This document shows positions 24,662 through 32,703 of a DNA stretch of 64,000 nt, piece by piece. The position numbers and the translations under genes are program-made. Source of the DNA: Streptomyces sp. NBC_00237 (GTDB lineage Bacteria; Actinomycetota; Actinomycetes; Streptomycetales; Streptomycetaceae); the NCBI RefSeq assembly GCF_026342435.1, contig NZ_JAPEMT010000002.1:372001-436000 (forward strand), written 5' to 3'. The notes beneath the pieces are model-generated. The model was not told the origin of the DNA. It ran no database searches and was given only the letters and a program-made list of their open reading frames with translations. Numbering within the stretch: position 1 is the first letter of the stretch; each line of letters begins with the position of its first letter.

Positions 24662-25636
24662 ATGGGTGACCTGGTCAAGGGCATGGTCGAGCCCGTCGCC
24701 AAGCGGTGGAGCGCCGTCATGGGCGGCCCGCTGCTGCTGTGGTGGCTGGCCGGTCTCGTCCTCGTACTGCATCAGCGGGGCGGTCCGGCGACGGCGTGCA
24801 GGGAGCCGGGGGTTCTGCTGTCGGTGCCGTGCCGGTTGCAGGAGCGCGGGGCGGCCGGGCAGGCGGTGCTGGCCGCCGCGCTGATCGCGGTGGTGGTGCT
24901 GTCGGCGCTGGCCTCGTCGGCGCTGGCGGGGCCGCTCCTTGAGGTGCTGTCGGGGCGCTGGGGCACCTCCCGGATCGCGGTGGCCGTCACCCGCGTCCGT
25001 ACCCGGAGGCACCGCGACCGGCGCACCGCACTCCGCAGGGGGCGGCTGCCCGCGCCGGCCAGGGCTGGAACGGACCCCGCCGCGTGGGACGTGCAGGAGG
25101 GCTGGCGGGCGGCGCGGGCAGCGGCGGCGTGGGCGCGCTATCCGCGCCGGACCGAGGACCTGCGGCCGACCGCCGTCGGCAACGCGCTGGTCGGGTTGAC
25201 CGCCGAGGTGCAGCGGGCGTACGGGCTCCGACTCGCGGTGTGCTGGGGCCCGTTCACAGAGGCCCTGGAACAGTCCGCGCGGGACCGGCTGGCCACGGCC
25301 GCCACGCGGGTACTGGGCCGGGCGCAGGCCCTGCTGTGTGCGGCGGCCGGTGGGGTGTGGGTGTTCCTGCTGCCGGGGGTCGTCGCCAAGGCGGTGTGGC
25401 TGGTGGTGTGCGTGGGGTGCTGCTGGGGTGCGCACCGGGCACTGCGGGCGGGCGTCGACGCGTACTGCGTGCAGGTCATGGACGCGGTGACGGTGCACCG
25501 GGCGCGGCTGTACCGGGCGGTGGGCCTTCCGCTGCCCGCGACGACGGCCGAGGAGCGGGCGTCGGGCGAGAGCCTCAGCCGGGCGCTGGCGATGCGGCTG
25601 GAGGGGGCGGTCCCGCACGACTGGCCGACGGTGTGA
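24662..25636 (+). CDS. Membrane protein paired with the CHAT protein
   Basis: A 324-residue protein that I cannot assign to a named family. Hydrophobic segments lie at about 20-37 (GGPLLLWWLAGLVLVLH), 68-92 (AVLAAALIAVVVLSALASSALAG) and 225-265 (LLCAAAGGVWVFLLPGVVAKAVWLVVCVGCCWG, long enough for two helices). The central soluble part has YPRRTEDLRPTAVGNALVGL and YGLRLAVCWGPFTEAL, resembling a P-T-x-x-GN-x-L...YGLD...WP motif that I recall from other actinobacterial membrane proteins. It starts 6 bases after the CHAT stop with no strong ribosome-binding site, so translation is probably coupled. The pairing suggests it is an effector, anchor or substrate of the CHAT protein. That is inference. 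Confidence 0.8.
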   Translation: MGDLVKGMVEPVAKRWSAVMGGPLLLWWLAGLVLVLHQRGGPATACREPGVLLSVPCRLQERGAAGQAVLAAALIAVVVLSALASSALAGPLLEVLSGRWGTSRIAVAVTRVRTRRHRDRRTALRRGRLPAPARAGTDPAAWDVQEGWRAARAAAAWARYPRRTEDLRPTAVGNALVGLTAEVQRAYGLRLAVCWGPFTEALEQSARDRLATAATRVLGRAQALLCAAAGGVWVFLLPGVVAKAVWLVVCVGCCWGAHRALRAGVDAYCVQVMDAVTVHRARLYRAVGLPLPATTAEERASGESLSRALAMRLEGAVPHDWPTV

Positions 25637-25671
25637 AGGCAGCACCGCGTCACATGGCCAACTCCCGCCCC

Positions 25672-25701
25672 TTTACTGTGCGTTCGGCACAGTCATACGC
25701 T
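25672..25701 (+). promoter_or_regulatory. Promoter with inverted repeat for the M64 peptidase gene
   Basis: TTTACT (25672-25677) and TACGCT (25696-25701) are spaced 18 bases apart, and the start codon follows the -10 box by 7 bases, so the mRNA would be leaderless. A perfect inverted repeat, ACTGTGC and GCACAGT around GTTCG (25675-25693), fills the spacer, which is the position expected for a repressor operator. Confidence 0.5.
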
Positions 25702-25708
25702 CCGCGCC

Positions 25709-27634
25709 ATGCGACTCATCCGACGCACCACGAGACCCGCGCTGCTGGCCGCGGCGGGCGCGCTGCTCGCCGCCGCGCTGACCGTCCCGCAGCAGGCCGC
25801 CGCTGACGACCGCGACCCGGTCACGGCGAACGCCGACGTCACCGCGAACGCCACCGTCGTCCCGATCCAGACCACAGGCCCCGTCGACAAACGCTTCAAC
25901 CTCGTCGTCCTCGGCGACGGCTACACGGCCGCCGAGATACCCAGGTTCCGCGCGGACGTCGAGAAGCACATGAACGTCCTGTGGAGCATCGAGCCCTTCG
26001 CCTCCTACCGCTCGTACATCAACGTGTGGGCCGTCGAGCTGCCCTCCCCCGAGTCCGGCGTCGACTGCGATCCGGGGCTGGCGGACGCCCGCCGCGACAC
26101 CCCTCTCGACATGGGGTTCTGGGGCGGCTGCAACGCGAGCAGCGTGCAGCGGCTGCTGACCGTCGACACCACGAAGGCGAGCGCCGCCGCCGACCTCGTC
26201 GTCGGTACCAAGAGCGCCAACCGGCAGATCGTCGCGCTCGCCAACAGCCAGACGTACGGCGGCGCGGGCGGCGCCTGGGCCACCGCGTCCGGCGGCAACG
26301 CCCTCTCCTCCCTGATCACCCCGCATGAGATCGGCCACTCGCTGGGCAAGCTCGACGACGAGTACGACTACTACGGGCGCGGCGTCCCCGGCGGTACGTA
26401 CACGGGCGGCGAGCCGAACTCCACGCACCACACCCTCCTCAGCGAGGAGGAGATGCGGACCAAGCAGCAGAAGTGGTGGCGCTGGCTGGGCGAGGAGAGC
26501 CTGTCCGGCGGGAGGATCGGGCGTCACGAGGGCGGGATGTACTCCACCAAGGGCGTCTGGCGGCCGAGCAGGCACTCCATGATGAAGACCCTCGGGTACG
26601 ACTTCGACCAGGTGGAGCGCGAGGTGATGACCCAGGCCATCTCCGGCAAGGTGAACCTGGTCCAGGACCACACCCCGAACACCGCCCCGCTCGGCACCGA
26701 CCGCACCGCGTGGGTCGACACCCTGCACCCGGTGGGCGGCGCGCTCGACGTGACGTGGAAGCTGGACGGGAAGACCGTGCCGGGGACGTTCGGCTCGCGC
26801 AGCCTCGATCTGAAGCGGCTGCACGTGGGCACGGGGGCACACACGCTGACGGCGACCGTGACCGATCCGACGCCGTTCGTACGGGACCCGAAGGTGCGGG
26901 GCTCGCAGGCTCTCACCCGCACGGTGACGTGGACGGTGGACAAGACCGTACGGACACCTCAACAGGCCGCCGGAGCAGCCGGGTTCACCGGACACACGGG
27001 CACCGACAAGCCGGTCGGGGCGAAGTCCGTGGTGTACGCCGAGACCTCGCATCCGGCGGCCGGGCTCAGCCCCCAGGTGCGGTGGACCCTCAACGGGTGG
27101 CCCGTCGCCACGAGCCTCGGCAACGACCGTGACCTCGACCTGGGCAAGCTGCCGCTGCCCGGCGGACGTACGCACACCCTGAAGGCACGGATCGCCGGTA
27201 CGTCCGCAACCTTGAGCTGGATCGTCGACACGACCGCCGCGAAGGGTTCGTACGAGCTGTCGAAGCCGGTGCGCACCGTGCAGCGGCCGGGGAAGCCCGT
27301 GGAGTACGTCTACGACGGGCCGTTCACGATGAAGCTGGACGCGAAGGACGACCAGTCGGGGACGGTCGTCTCGCAGTTCCGGGTGAACGGGGACGGCTGG
27401 TACACGTACTACGGGTGGCCGACGGACGCCGACTCGCCGTGGCGGTTCACGCCGTCGGGGACGAACGTCGACGACCTGGTGTACGGGAAGCTGGGCACGC
27501 CGCGCGTGGTGCCGTGGGACGACGCGACGCCCGAGTACACGACGCACACGATCGAGCACCGGACGATCGACGCGGCCGGGAACGTCGGACCCGCGAAGAA
27601 GTTCCTGGTGACGCTGACACCGCCTCGGCCGTAG
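25709..27634 (+). CDS. Secreted M64-family zinc peptidase
   Basis: A 641-residue exported metallopeptidase. The Sec signal (LLAAAGALLAAALTVPQQAAA) is followed by the M64/IgA-peptidase-like opening FNLVVLGDGYTAAEIPRFRADVEKHMNVLWSIEPFASYRSYINVWAV. The zinc site is HEIGHSLGKLDDEY (His206, Glu207, His210, with Asp216 as likely third ligand). The second half has beta-rich regions resembling Ig-like modules (LDVTWKLDGKTVPGTFGS; SPQVRWTLNGWPVATSLG). Family members cleave proteins such as immunoglobulin A in Gram-negative species; a saprophytic target is unknown. Its promoter suggests a leaderless mRNA. The neighbours are also exported proteins. Confidence 0.9.
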   Translation: MRLIRRTTRPALLAAAGALLAAALTVPQQAAADDRDPVTANADVTANATVVPIQTTGPVDKRFNLVVLGDGYTAAEIPRFRADVEKHMNVLWSIEPFASYRSYINVWAVELPSPESGVDCDPGLADARRDTPLDMGFWGGCNASSVQRLLTVDTTKASAAADLVVGTKSANRQIVALANSQTYGGAGGAWATASGGNALSSLITPHEIGHSLGKLDDEYDYYGRGVPGGTYTGGEPNSTHHTLLSEEEMRTKQQKWWRWLGEESLSGGRIGRHEGGMYSTKGVWRPSRHSMMKTLGYDFDQVEREVMTQAISGKVNLVQDHTPNTAPLGTDRTAWVDTLHPVGGALDVTWKLDGKTVPGTFGSRSLDLKRLHVGTGAHTLTATVTDPTPFVRDPKVRGSQALTRTVTWTVDKTVRTPQQAAGAAGFTGHTGTDKPVGAKSVVYAETSHPAAGLSPQVRWTLNGWPVATSLGNDRDLDLGKLPLPGGRTHTLKARIAGTSATLSWIVDTTAAKGSYELSKPVRTVQRPGKPVEYVYDGPFTMKLDAKDDQSGTVVSQFRVNGDGWYTYYGWPTDADSPWRFTPSGTNVDDLVYGKLGTPRVVPWDDATPEYTTHTIEHRTIDAAGNVGPAKKFLVTLTPPRP

Positions 27635-27672
27635 CCCTGACTGTGCCTCACCCGTCGTGGCGGGGACTCGTT

Positions 27673-27702
27673 TTGTGCCGGGCTGACTATCTTCCATAAG
27701 AT
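27673..27702 (+). promoter_or_regulatory. Promoter for the von Willebrand A gene (leaderless)
   Basis: TTGTGC (27673-27678) and TAAGAT (27697-27702) are separated by 18 bases. The ATG at 27709 begins 7 bases after the -10 box, so transcription would start at or next to the start codon. ATCTT and AAGAT (27689-27702) form a small inverted repeat over the -10. Confidence 0.55.
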
Positions 27703-27708
27703 CCGGCG

Positions 27709-28998
27709 ATGATCACAAGGAAACGACTGGCGGCCGGAGCGTGCGGCGCACTGCTCGCCGCTCTGGCCGCCGGGCTGCTCCCGTCGCCGGCGCTCGCCGA
27801 CGACGGGGACAGCGCCGAGGGCGCCCCGAAGGAATCCCCCAAGGTCGAGCTGGTCCTCGACGTCAGCGGCTCGATGCGGGCCAGAGACATCGACGGACAG
27901 TCCCGGATGGCCGCCGCGAAGCAGGCGTTCAACGAGGTGCTGGACGCGACGCCCGAGGAGGTGCGGCTCGGGATAAGGACGCTCGGGGCGAACTACGCGG
28001 GCGAGGACAAGAAGCGCGGCTGCGAGGACACCCGCCAGCTGTACCCGGTCGGCAAGCTCGACCGCACCGAGGCCAAGGCCGCCGTGGCGACGCTCGCCCC
28101 CACCGGTTTCACCCCGGTCGGGCCCGCGCTGCTCGGCGCGGCGAAGGACCTGGAGGGCGGGAACGCCACCCGGCGGATCGTGCTCATCACGGACGGCGAG
28201 GACACCTGCGGGCCCCTCGACCCGTGCGTCGTGGCGCGCGAGATCGCCGCGAAGGGCACCCACCTGGTGATCGACACGCTCGGCCTGGTGCCGAACGCGA
28301 AGATCCGCCAGCAGCTCACCTGCATCGCAGAGGCGACCGGCGGCACGTACACCGCCGTGCAGCACAAGGAGCAACTCTCCAAGCGCGTCAAACAGTTGGT
28401 GGACCGGGCGGCCGACCCGGTGGTCAACCCCGTCGCCACGAAGGGCGGCGCGTCCTGCACCGACGCCCCGAAGCTGACCGCCGGTCTCTACACCGACCGC
28501 GCGAAGTTCGGCGAGCACCGCTGGTACCAGGTACAGGTCAAGCCGGGCCAGGAGCTGCGGGCCTCGGTGAGCATCGGCGCGGACCGGGCCGTGAACAACG
28601 ACTACGGGCTTCTCGTACGGGCCTCCACGCTCAGCGGGCGCGAGATCGTGCGCGGCCAGGAGGCCGGGGACGGGCGTACGGACGTGATCTCGTCCGGGCT
28701 GCGCTACCCGAAGGCGGACGTGGACGCCGAGAAGGGGCAGGAGCCCCCGGCGGAGACGGTCTGCCTCCAGGTGAGCAGTTCGTTCTCCGCGCCGCCTTCG
28801 GTGAAGACGGAGCCGGGCATGCCGGTGGAGCTGTCGCTCGACCTGGTGGACTCGCCGGAGCAGGCTTCCGACGTGGCGTCCTTCGGGCTCGGACACGGCT
28901 GGTGGCTGCTGGGCGTGATGGTCCTGGTCGGGCTCGTAGCGGGCCTGCTGTACGGCTGGCTCTCCCGCTGGCGCTTCGCGGTCTGGAGGACCAACTGA
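27709..28998 (+). CDS. Membrane-anchored von Willebrand factor A protein
   Basis: A 429-residue exported protein. The signal peptide ends near PSPALA (residue 30). The vWA domain has an intact MIDAS (LDVSGSM, Asp51/Ser53/Ser55) and TDGEDTCG later. The second half is a beta-rich domain (YTDRAKFGEHRWYQVQVKPGQELRASVSIGAD) similar to that of the next gene. The C-terminus has one membrane helix (WWLLGVMVLVGLVAGLLYGWL) and a short basic tail, so the vWA domain faces outside. The stop overlaps the start of the next gene by one base, so the two are coupled and probably act together at the surface, perhaps in adhesion or metal-dependent protein binding. Confidence 0.88.
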   Translation: MITRKRLAAGACGALLAALAAGLLPSPALADDGDSAEGAPKESPKVELVLDVSGSMRARDIDGQSRMAAAKQAFNEVLDATPEEVRLGIRTLGANYAGEDKKRGCEDTRQLYPVGKLDRTEAKAAVATLAPTGFTPVGPALLGAAKDLEGGNATRRIVLITDGEDTCGPLDPCVVAREIAAKGTHLVIDTLGLVPNAKIRQQLTCIAEATGGTYTAVQHKEQLSKRVKQLVDRAADPVVNPVATKGGASCTDAPKLTAGLYTDRAKFGEHRWYQVQVKPGQELRASVSIGADRAVNNDYGLLVRASTLSGREIVRGQEAGDGRTDVISSGLRYPKADVDAEKGQEPPAETVCLQVSSSFSAPPSVKTEPGMPVELSLDLVDSPEQASDVASFGLGHGWWLLGVMVLVGLVAGLLYGWLSRWRFAVWRTN

Positions 28999-29813
28999 TG
29001 CGTACGACACGTGTGTTGAGCGGTGTGCTGCTGGCTGCCGCGGCCGTGCTGGGCGGGGCTCCGGGCGCGTACGCGGACGAGTCCCCCTCCCCCTCTCCTT
29101 CCGCAGGTGCGGCCGCGCCGACCGAGGCCGGGACGTCGTTCCGTACGGCCACGGCCGTCGCGTCGGGGCAGGTCGCCACGGCGGGCGCCTCGACCGGCGA
29201 CTACCTGTACTGGGTGTTCCCGGCCGACGCGGGCCAGGACGCGACCGTACGCGCGAAGGTGGCGCTGCCGGAGTCCGCGCAGCGGCACGGGGCGCAGACC
29301 TGGCAGCTCGACGTGTACGACGGGCTGCGCAGGAAGCAGGCGTGCACCTACGGGTCGTCGACGGCGACCGCGCCGAAGGACGCCGCTTCGGTGCGCCTGA
29401 CCTGCCACCTCCGGACGATCCGGTCCTGGGCCGAGCAGTCGTCGAACGATCCGCTGCCCGGTTCGTACTTCGTACGGCTCACGGTGACGAAGCTCGCGGA
29501 CGACGACCTGGGTCTGCCGGTGAAGGCGGAGATGCGGCCCGTGGTGGTCGACGCGGGCGGGGCCAAGGCGGTCGACGGGGCGCTGACGGCTCCGCTGGTG
29601 CCGGGGGCGACGACGGAGAAGTCGGACGCGAAGGGGCAGCCGAAGCAGGCGTCGCTCTCCGCCGCTCCCGAGGGGGGCTGGGCGTCCGGGAACTGGTCGA
29701 GCCGGTGGCTGTGGACGGCGGGCGGCGCGGTGCTGGCCGCTCTCGCCGGTGTCGCGGGCTATGCGATGACGCGGGGTTCGGGGCGGCCCGCGCGGGTGCC
29801 GCAGAGCTACTGA
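28998..29813 (+). CDS. Exported membrane-anchored partner of the vWA protein
   Basis: A 271-residue protein with a signal peptide (VLLAAAAVLGGAPGAYA), a Ser/Pro linker, a beta-rich domain (GDYLYWVFPADAGQDATVRAKVALPES; WQLDVYDGLRRKQACTYGSS) and a C-terminal membrane helix (WLWTAGGAVLAALAGVAGYAM). The ectodomain resembles the C-terminal half of the vWA protein encoded upstream, suggesting duplication or a shared fold. ATG 28998 overlaps the previous stop (TGATG). I do not recognise a named family. Confidence 0.82.
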   Translation: MRTTRVLSGVLLAAAAVLGGAPGAYADESPSPSPSAGAAAPTEAGTSFRTATAVASGQVATAGASTGDYLYWVFPADAGQDATVRAKVALPESAQRHGAQTWQLDVYDGLRRKQACTYGSSTATAPKDAASVRLTCHLRTIRSWAEQSSNDPLPGSYFVRLTVTKLADDDLGLPVKAEMRPVVVDAGGAKAVDGALTAPLVPGATTEKSDAKGQPKQASLSAAPEGGWASGNWSSRWLWTAGGAVLAALAGVAGYAMTRGSGRPARVPQSY

Positions 29814-29836
29814 CGTAACGTCACGAGGCAATAGGG

Positions 29837-29860
29837 GGCGGGGAGTCGATGCTCCCCGCC
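29837..29860. terminator. Bidirectional hairpin terminator
   Basis: A perfect 9-bp stem, GGCGGGGAG and CTCCCCGCC, around a TCGATG loop. It lies between the convergent vWA-partner and GH3 genes and would end both transcripts. Confidence 0.75.
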
Positions 29861-29880
29861 TCTCCTCGCGTTCTGGATGT

Positions 29881-32238
29881 TCAGGTGATCTTCAGGGCCG
29901 CCTTGGCGGTCGCTTCGGAGCTGGTGCCGACGTAGACGTCGACGTCGCCCGCCTCGACGACGAACTTCCCGTCCTCGGAGTTCGTCCAGAAGCCGAGGTC
30001 CTCCGCGCCGAGCGGGAAGCGTACGGTCGTGGACGTGCCCGCCGCGAGGGTGACCCGGCGGAAGCCGCGCAGCTTGCGGACCGGCTGGACGATGCTGGCG
30101 AACCTGTCGTGGACGTACAGCTGCACGACCTCGTCGCCTTCGCGGGTGCCGGTGTTGGTGACGGTGACGGAGACCTCGACGGTGTCGCCGGAGCGCAGGG
30201 CTCGGGTGGAGATGCTGTCGCGGCCGAGCTTCGGGGCGCTCGTCTCGAAGGTGGTGTAGCTGAGGCCGTGGCCGAAGGCGAACTCGGGGCCGTGCGGCAG
30301 GTCGAGGTACTTGGACGTGTACTTGTTCTTGGGGTCGTGGGGGCGGCCCGTCGACTCGTGGTTGTAGTAGATCGGGATCTGGCCGACCGAGCGGGGGAAG
30401 GTCACCGGGAGCTTGCCGCCCGGGTTGACCTTGCCGAACAGGACGTCGGCGACGGCGTTGCCCGCCTCGGTGCCGCCGTGCCACGCCTCCAGGACGGCGG
30501 GGGCCGAGCCGAGCCAGTCGCCCGTGGTGAGGGGGCGGCCGTTGACGAGGACGACCACGAAGGGCTTGCCCGTGGCGGCGACGGCCGCGATGAGCTGCTC
30601 CTGACCGCCGGGAAGGCTGATGTCGGCGCGGGCGGCGGCCTCACCGCTGAGTGCGGAGGCTTCACCGACGACTACCACGGTGACGTCGGCGGCCTTCGCC
30701 GCGTCGACGGCGGCGGGGATCTTGCTGGTGTCCTTCCCGTCGGCGTCCACACCGAGTGCGTACGTCACCGTGGCGTCCGGCACGGCGGCCTTGACGCCCT
30801 CCAGGACGGTGATCGCCGGGGCCTTCTTCGCGGCGAACGGGAACGCCCAGGCGCCGAGGAGGTCCTGGGAGTCGCCGAACGGGCCGACGACGGCGACGGA
30901 CTTGGTGGTGGGGGCGAGCGGGAGGGCCTGCTTGTCGTTCTTCAGCAGGACCATCGAGCGGGCCGCGGTGTCGCGGGCGGCCTTGCGGGCTTCGGGGGTC
31001 GGCTCGCCGATGACGGCGGTCTCGTCGACGTACGGGTTCTCGAAGAGGCCGAGTTCGTACTTGAGGCGCAGGATGCGGCGGACCGCGTCGTCGAGGCGGC
31101 GCTCGGAGATCCGGCCGGAGCGCAGGAGCTTCTTGCCGTGGGTGACCAGGTGGGTGCTGGTCATCTCCATGTCGACGCCGGAGTTGAGGCCGAGGCGGGC
31201 GGCCTCCGCGCCGTCGGCGGCGAAGCCGTGCGGGATGAGTTCCTGGACGCCGGTCCAGTCGGAGACGACGAAGCCGTCGAAGCCCCACTCGTCCTTGAGG
31301 ATCTCGTTGAGGGTGTGCGCGTTGCCGTGCGCCGGGACGCCGTTGATGGTGTTGAAGGACGCCATGACGGTCGCGCAGTCGGCGTCGATCGCGGCCTTGA
31401 AGGGCGGCAGGTAGTGGTTGCGGAGCTGCGACTCGGAGACGACGACGGTGTTGTAGTCGCGGCCTCCTTCGGCTCCGCCGTAGGCGACGTAGTGCTTGGC
31501 GCAGGCGGCGAGCTTGTCCTTGGCCCTGAGGTCGCGGCCCTTGGCGGTGCCCTGGTAGGCGATGACCTTGGCCTTCGCCAACTCGGCGGTGAGGTAGGGG
31601 TCTTCGCCGTTGCCCTCGGCGATGCGGCCCCAGCGGGGCTCGTGGGTGACGTCCATCATGGGGGCGAACGTCCAGTGGATGCCGTTGGAGCGGGCCTCCC
31701 TGGCGGAGACTTCGGCGTCGACGGCGGCGACCTGCGGGTCGAAGGAGGCGGCCTGGGCGAGGGGAATGGGGAAGGTCGTCCAGAGGCCGTGGATGACGTC
31801 GAAGCCGTAGAGGAGCGGGATGCCGAGGCGGGTCTCCTCGACGGCGATCTTCTGGAGGGCGTTGTTGCTCTTGCCTCCGTAGATCGACAGGACCGAGCCG
31901 AGCCGCCCGGCGCGGGCCGCCCTGGTGGCCTCCTCGGTGCCGCCGCCGCCCGGGCCCGTGTCCCAGGCCCAGGGCAGCTGCTGGAGCTGGCCGAACTTCT
32001 CCTCGACGGTCATCTTGCGCAGGAGCGCCGCTATCTCGCGCTCGTGACGGCCTCGGCCGGGCTTGGGCGCCCCGGCCACCGCCTCCCCCGATGCCTCGGC
32101 CACCGCCTCCCCCGACGCTCCGGCCGCCGCCGCGTCCGGCCCGGCGGCCTGGGCGGCTCCCGCGCTTCCGACGACCGCGCCCGCTGCGACCGTTCCGCCG
32201 AACGCAGTCAGGACACTGCGTCGTCTCACATCACTCAT
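29881..32238 (-). CDS. Tat-exported GH3 beta-glucosidase
   Basis: A 785-residue family 3 glycoside hydrolase. It has a twin-arginine signal (VRRRSVLTAFGGTVAAGAVVGSAG), a short Ala/Glu/Gly linker made of two GEAVAEASGEAVAGA-like copies, the N-terminal barrel (MTVEEKFGQLQQLPW; YGFDVIHGLWTTFPIPLAQAASFD), the nucleophile motif GFVVSDWTGV (Asp at about residue 327), the alpha/beta sandwich (SVAVVGPFGDSQDLLGAWAF) and a fibronectin type III-like end (VEVSVTVTNTGTREGDEVVQLYVHD). It would release glucose from beta-glucans or cello-oligosaccharides outside the cell. The start is ATG 32238. Confidence 0.93.
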   Translation of the reverse strand: MSDVRRRSVLTAFGGTVAAGAVVGSAGAAQAAGPDAAAAGASGEAVAEASGEAVAGAPKPGRGRHEREIAALLRKMTVEEKFGQLQQLPWAWDTGPGGGGTEEATRAARAGRLGSVLSIYGGKSNNALQKIAVEETRLGIPLLYGFDVIHGLWTTFPIPLAQAASFDPQVAAVDAEVSAREARSNGIHWTFAPMMDVTHEPRWGRIAEGNGEDPYLTAELAKAKVIAYQGTAKGRDLRAKDKLAACAKHYVAYGGAEGGRDYNTVVVSESQLRNHYLPPFKAAIDADCATVMASFNTINGVPAHGNAHTLNEILKDEWGFDGFVVSDWTGVQELIPHGFAADGAEAARLGLNSGVDMEMTSTHLVTHGKKLLRSGRISERRLDDAVRRILRLKYELGLFENPYVDETAVIGEPTPEARKAARDTAARSMVLLKNDKQALPLAPTTKSVAVVGPFGDSQDLLGAWAFPFAAKKAPAITVLEGVKAAVPDATVTYALGVDADGKDTSKIPAAVDAAKAADVTVVVVGEASALSGEAAARADISLPGGQEQLIAAVAATGKPFVVVLVNGRPLTTGDWLGSAPAVLEAWHGGTEAGNAVADVLFGKVNPGGKLPVTFPRSVGQIPIYYNHESTGRPHDPKNKYTSKYLDLPHGPEFAFGHGLSYTTFETSAPKLGRDSISTRALRSGDTVEVSVTVTNTGTREGDEVVQLYVHDRFASIVQPVRKLRGFRRVTLAAGTSTTVRFPLGAEDLGFWTNSEDGKFVVEAGDVDVYVGTSSEATAKAALKIT

Positions 32239-32358
32239 GGGTTCACCCTCTGAAGACGTACTGCCGAGAAGTAGCCGTGAATTGTGTGCGGATCTCCAAG
32301 TGTTGAGTGGAAGCTAGGGGGTTGTTACGGGTGGGTCAAGGGGTGCGACGAGCCAGCG

Positions 32359-32661
32359 ATGTACGCGCATACAGGGATCGGTGGAGTGATCGAGAGCCGC
32401 CGCACGGACTACCGGACCGAGCCCGGTGCCGTCAGGCTGACGGGCCGAGAGGAGTGCGAGGACTGCGCAAGCGGCGACTGCGGGGGGGGCACGGGGTACG
32501 TCGACTGCGAGGAGTGCGGCGCCCGGGGCACAGTGAGGCACGAGGCGTGCGACGGCGCCGGGCGGACCCCCACTTGGGAGGTGAGGGTGATCTCCTTCGC
32601 CCCCGAACAGCGGGCAGCCGGGGCGCGAGCGGTCTGGCTGGTTACGGCACTGGTGCGGTGA
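32359..32661 (+). CDS. Small Cys-rich hypothetical protein
   Basis: About 100 residues, not recognised. The middle has seven cysteines in a pattern reminiscent of the DnaJ zinc-binding region (CEDCASGDCGGGTGYVDCEECGARG, then HEACDGAG): CxxC pairs with glycines between them. Third-position GC is high, consistent with coding, and a strong hairpin follows the stop. The start is uncertain: ATG 32359 is the best internal choice but lacks a clear ribosome-binding site; the frame is open from 32284. It could bind zinc. Treat it as probable rather than certain. Confidence 0.5.
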   Translation: MYAHTGIGGVIESRRTDYRTEPGAVRLTGREECEDCASGDCGGGTGYVDCEECGARGTVRHEACDGAGRTPTWEVRVISFAPEQRAAGARAVWLVTALVR

Positions 32662-32689
32662 CCGCCCCGCCGGGGTGGGGCGGTCACCG
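32656..32689. terminator. Strong hairpin terminator
   Basis: A perfect 13-bp stem (CGGTGACCGCCCC paired with GGGGCGGTCACCG) around an 8-base loop, overlapping the stop of the small Cys-rich gene and facing the end of the methyltransferase gene. It can serve both converging transcripts. Confidence 0.8.
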
Positions 32690-32703
32690 GCACATCAGGG
32701 GCC

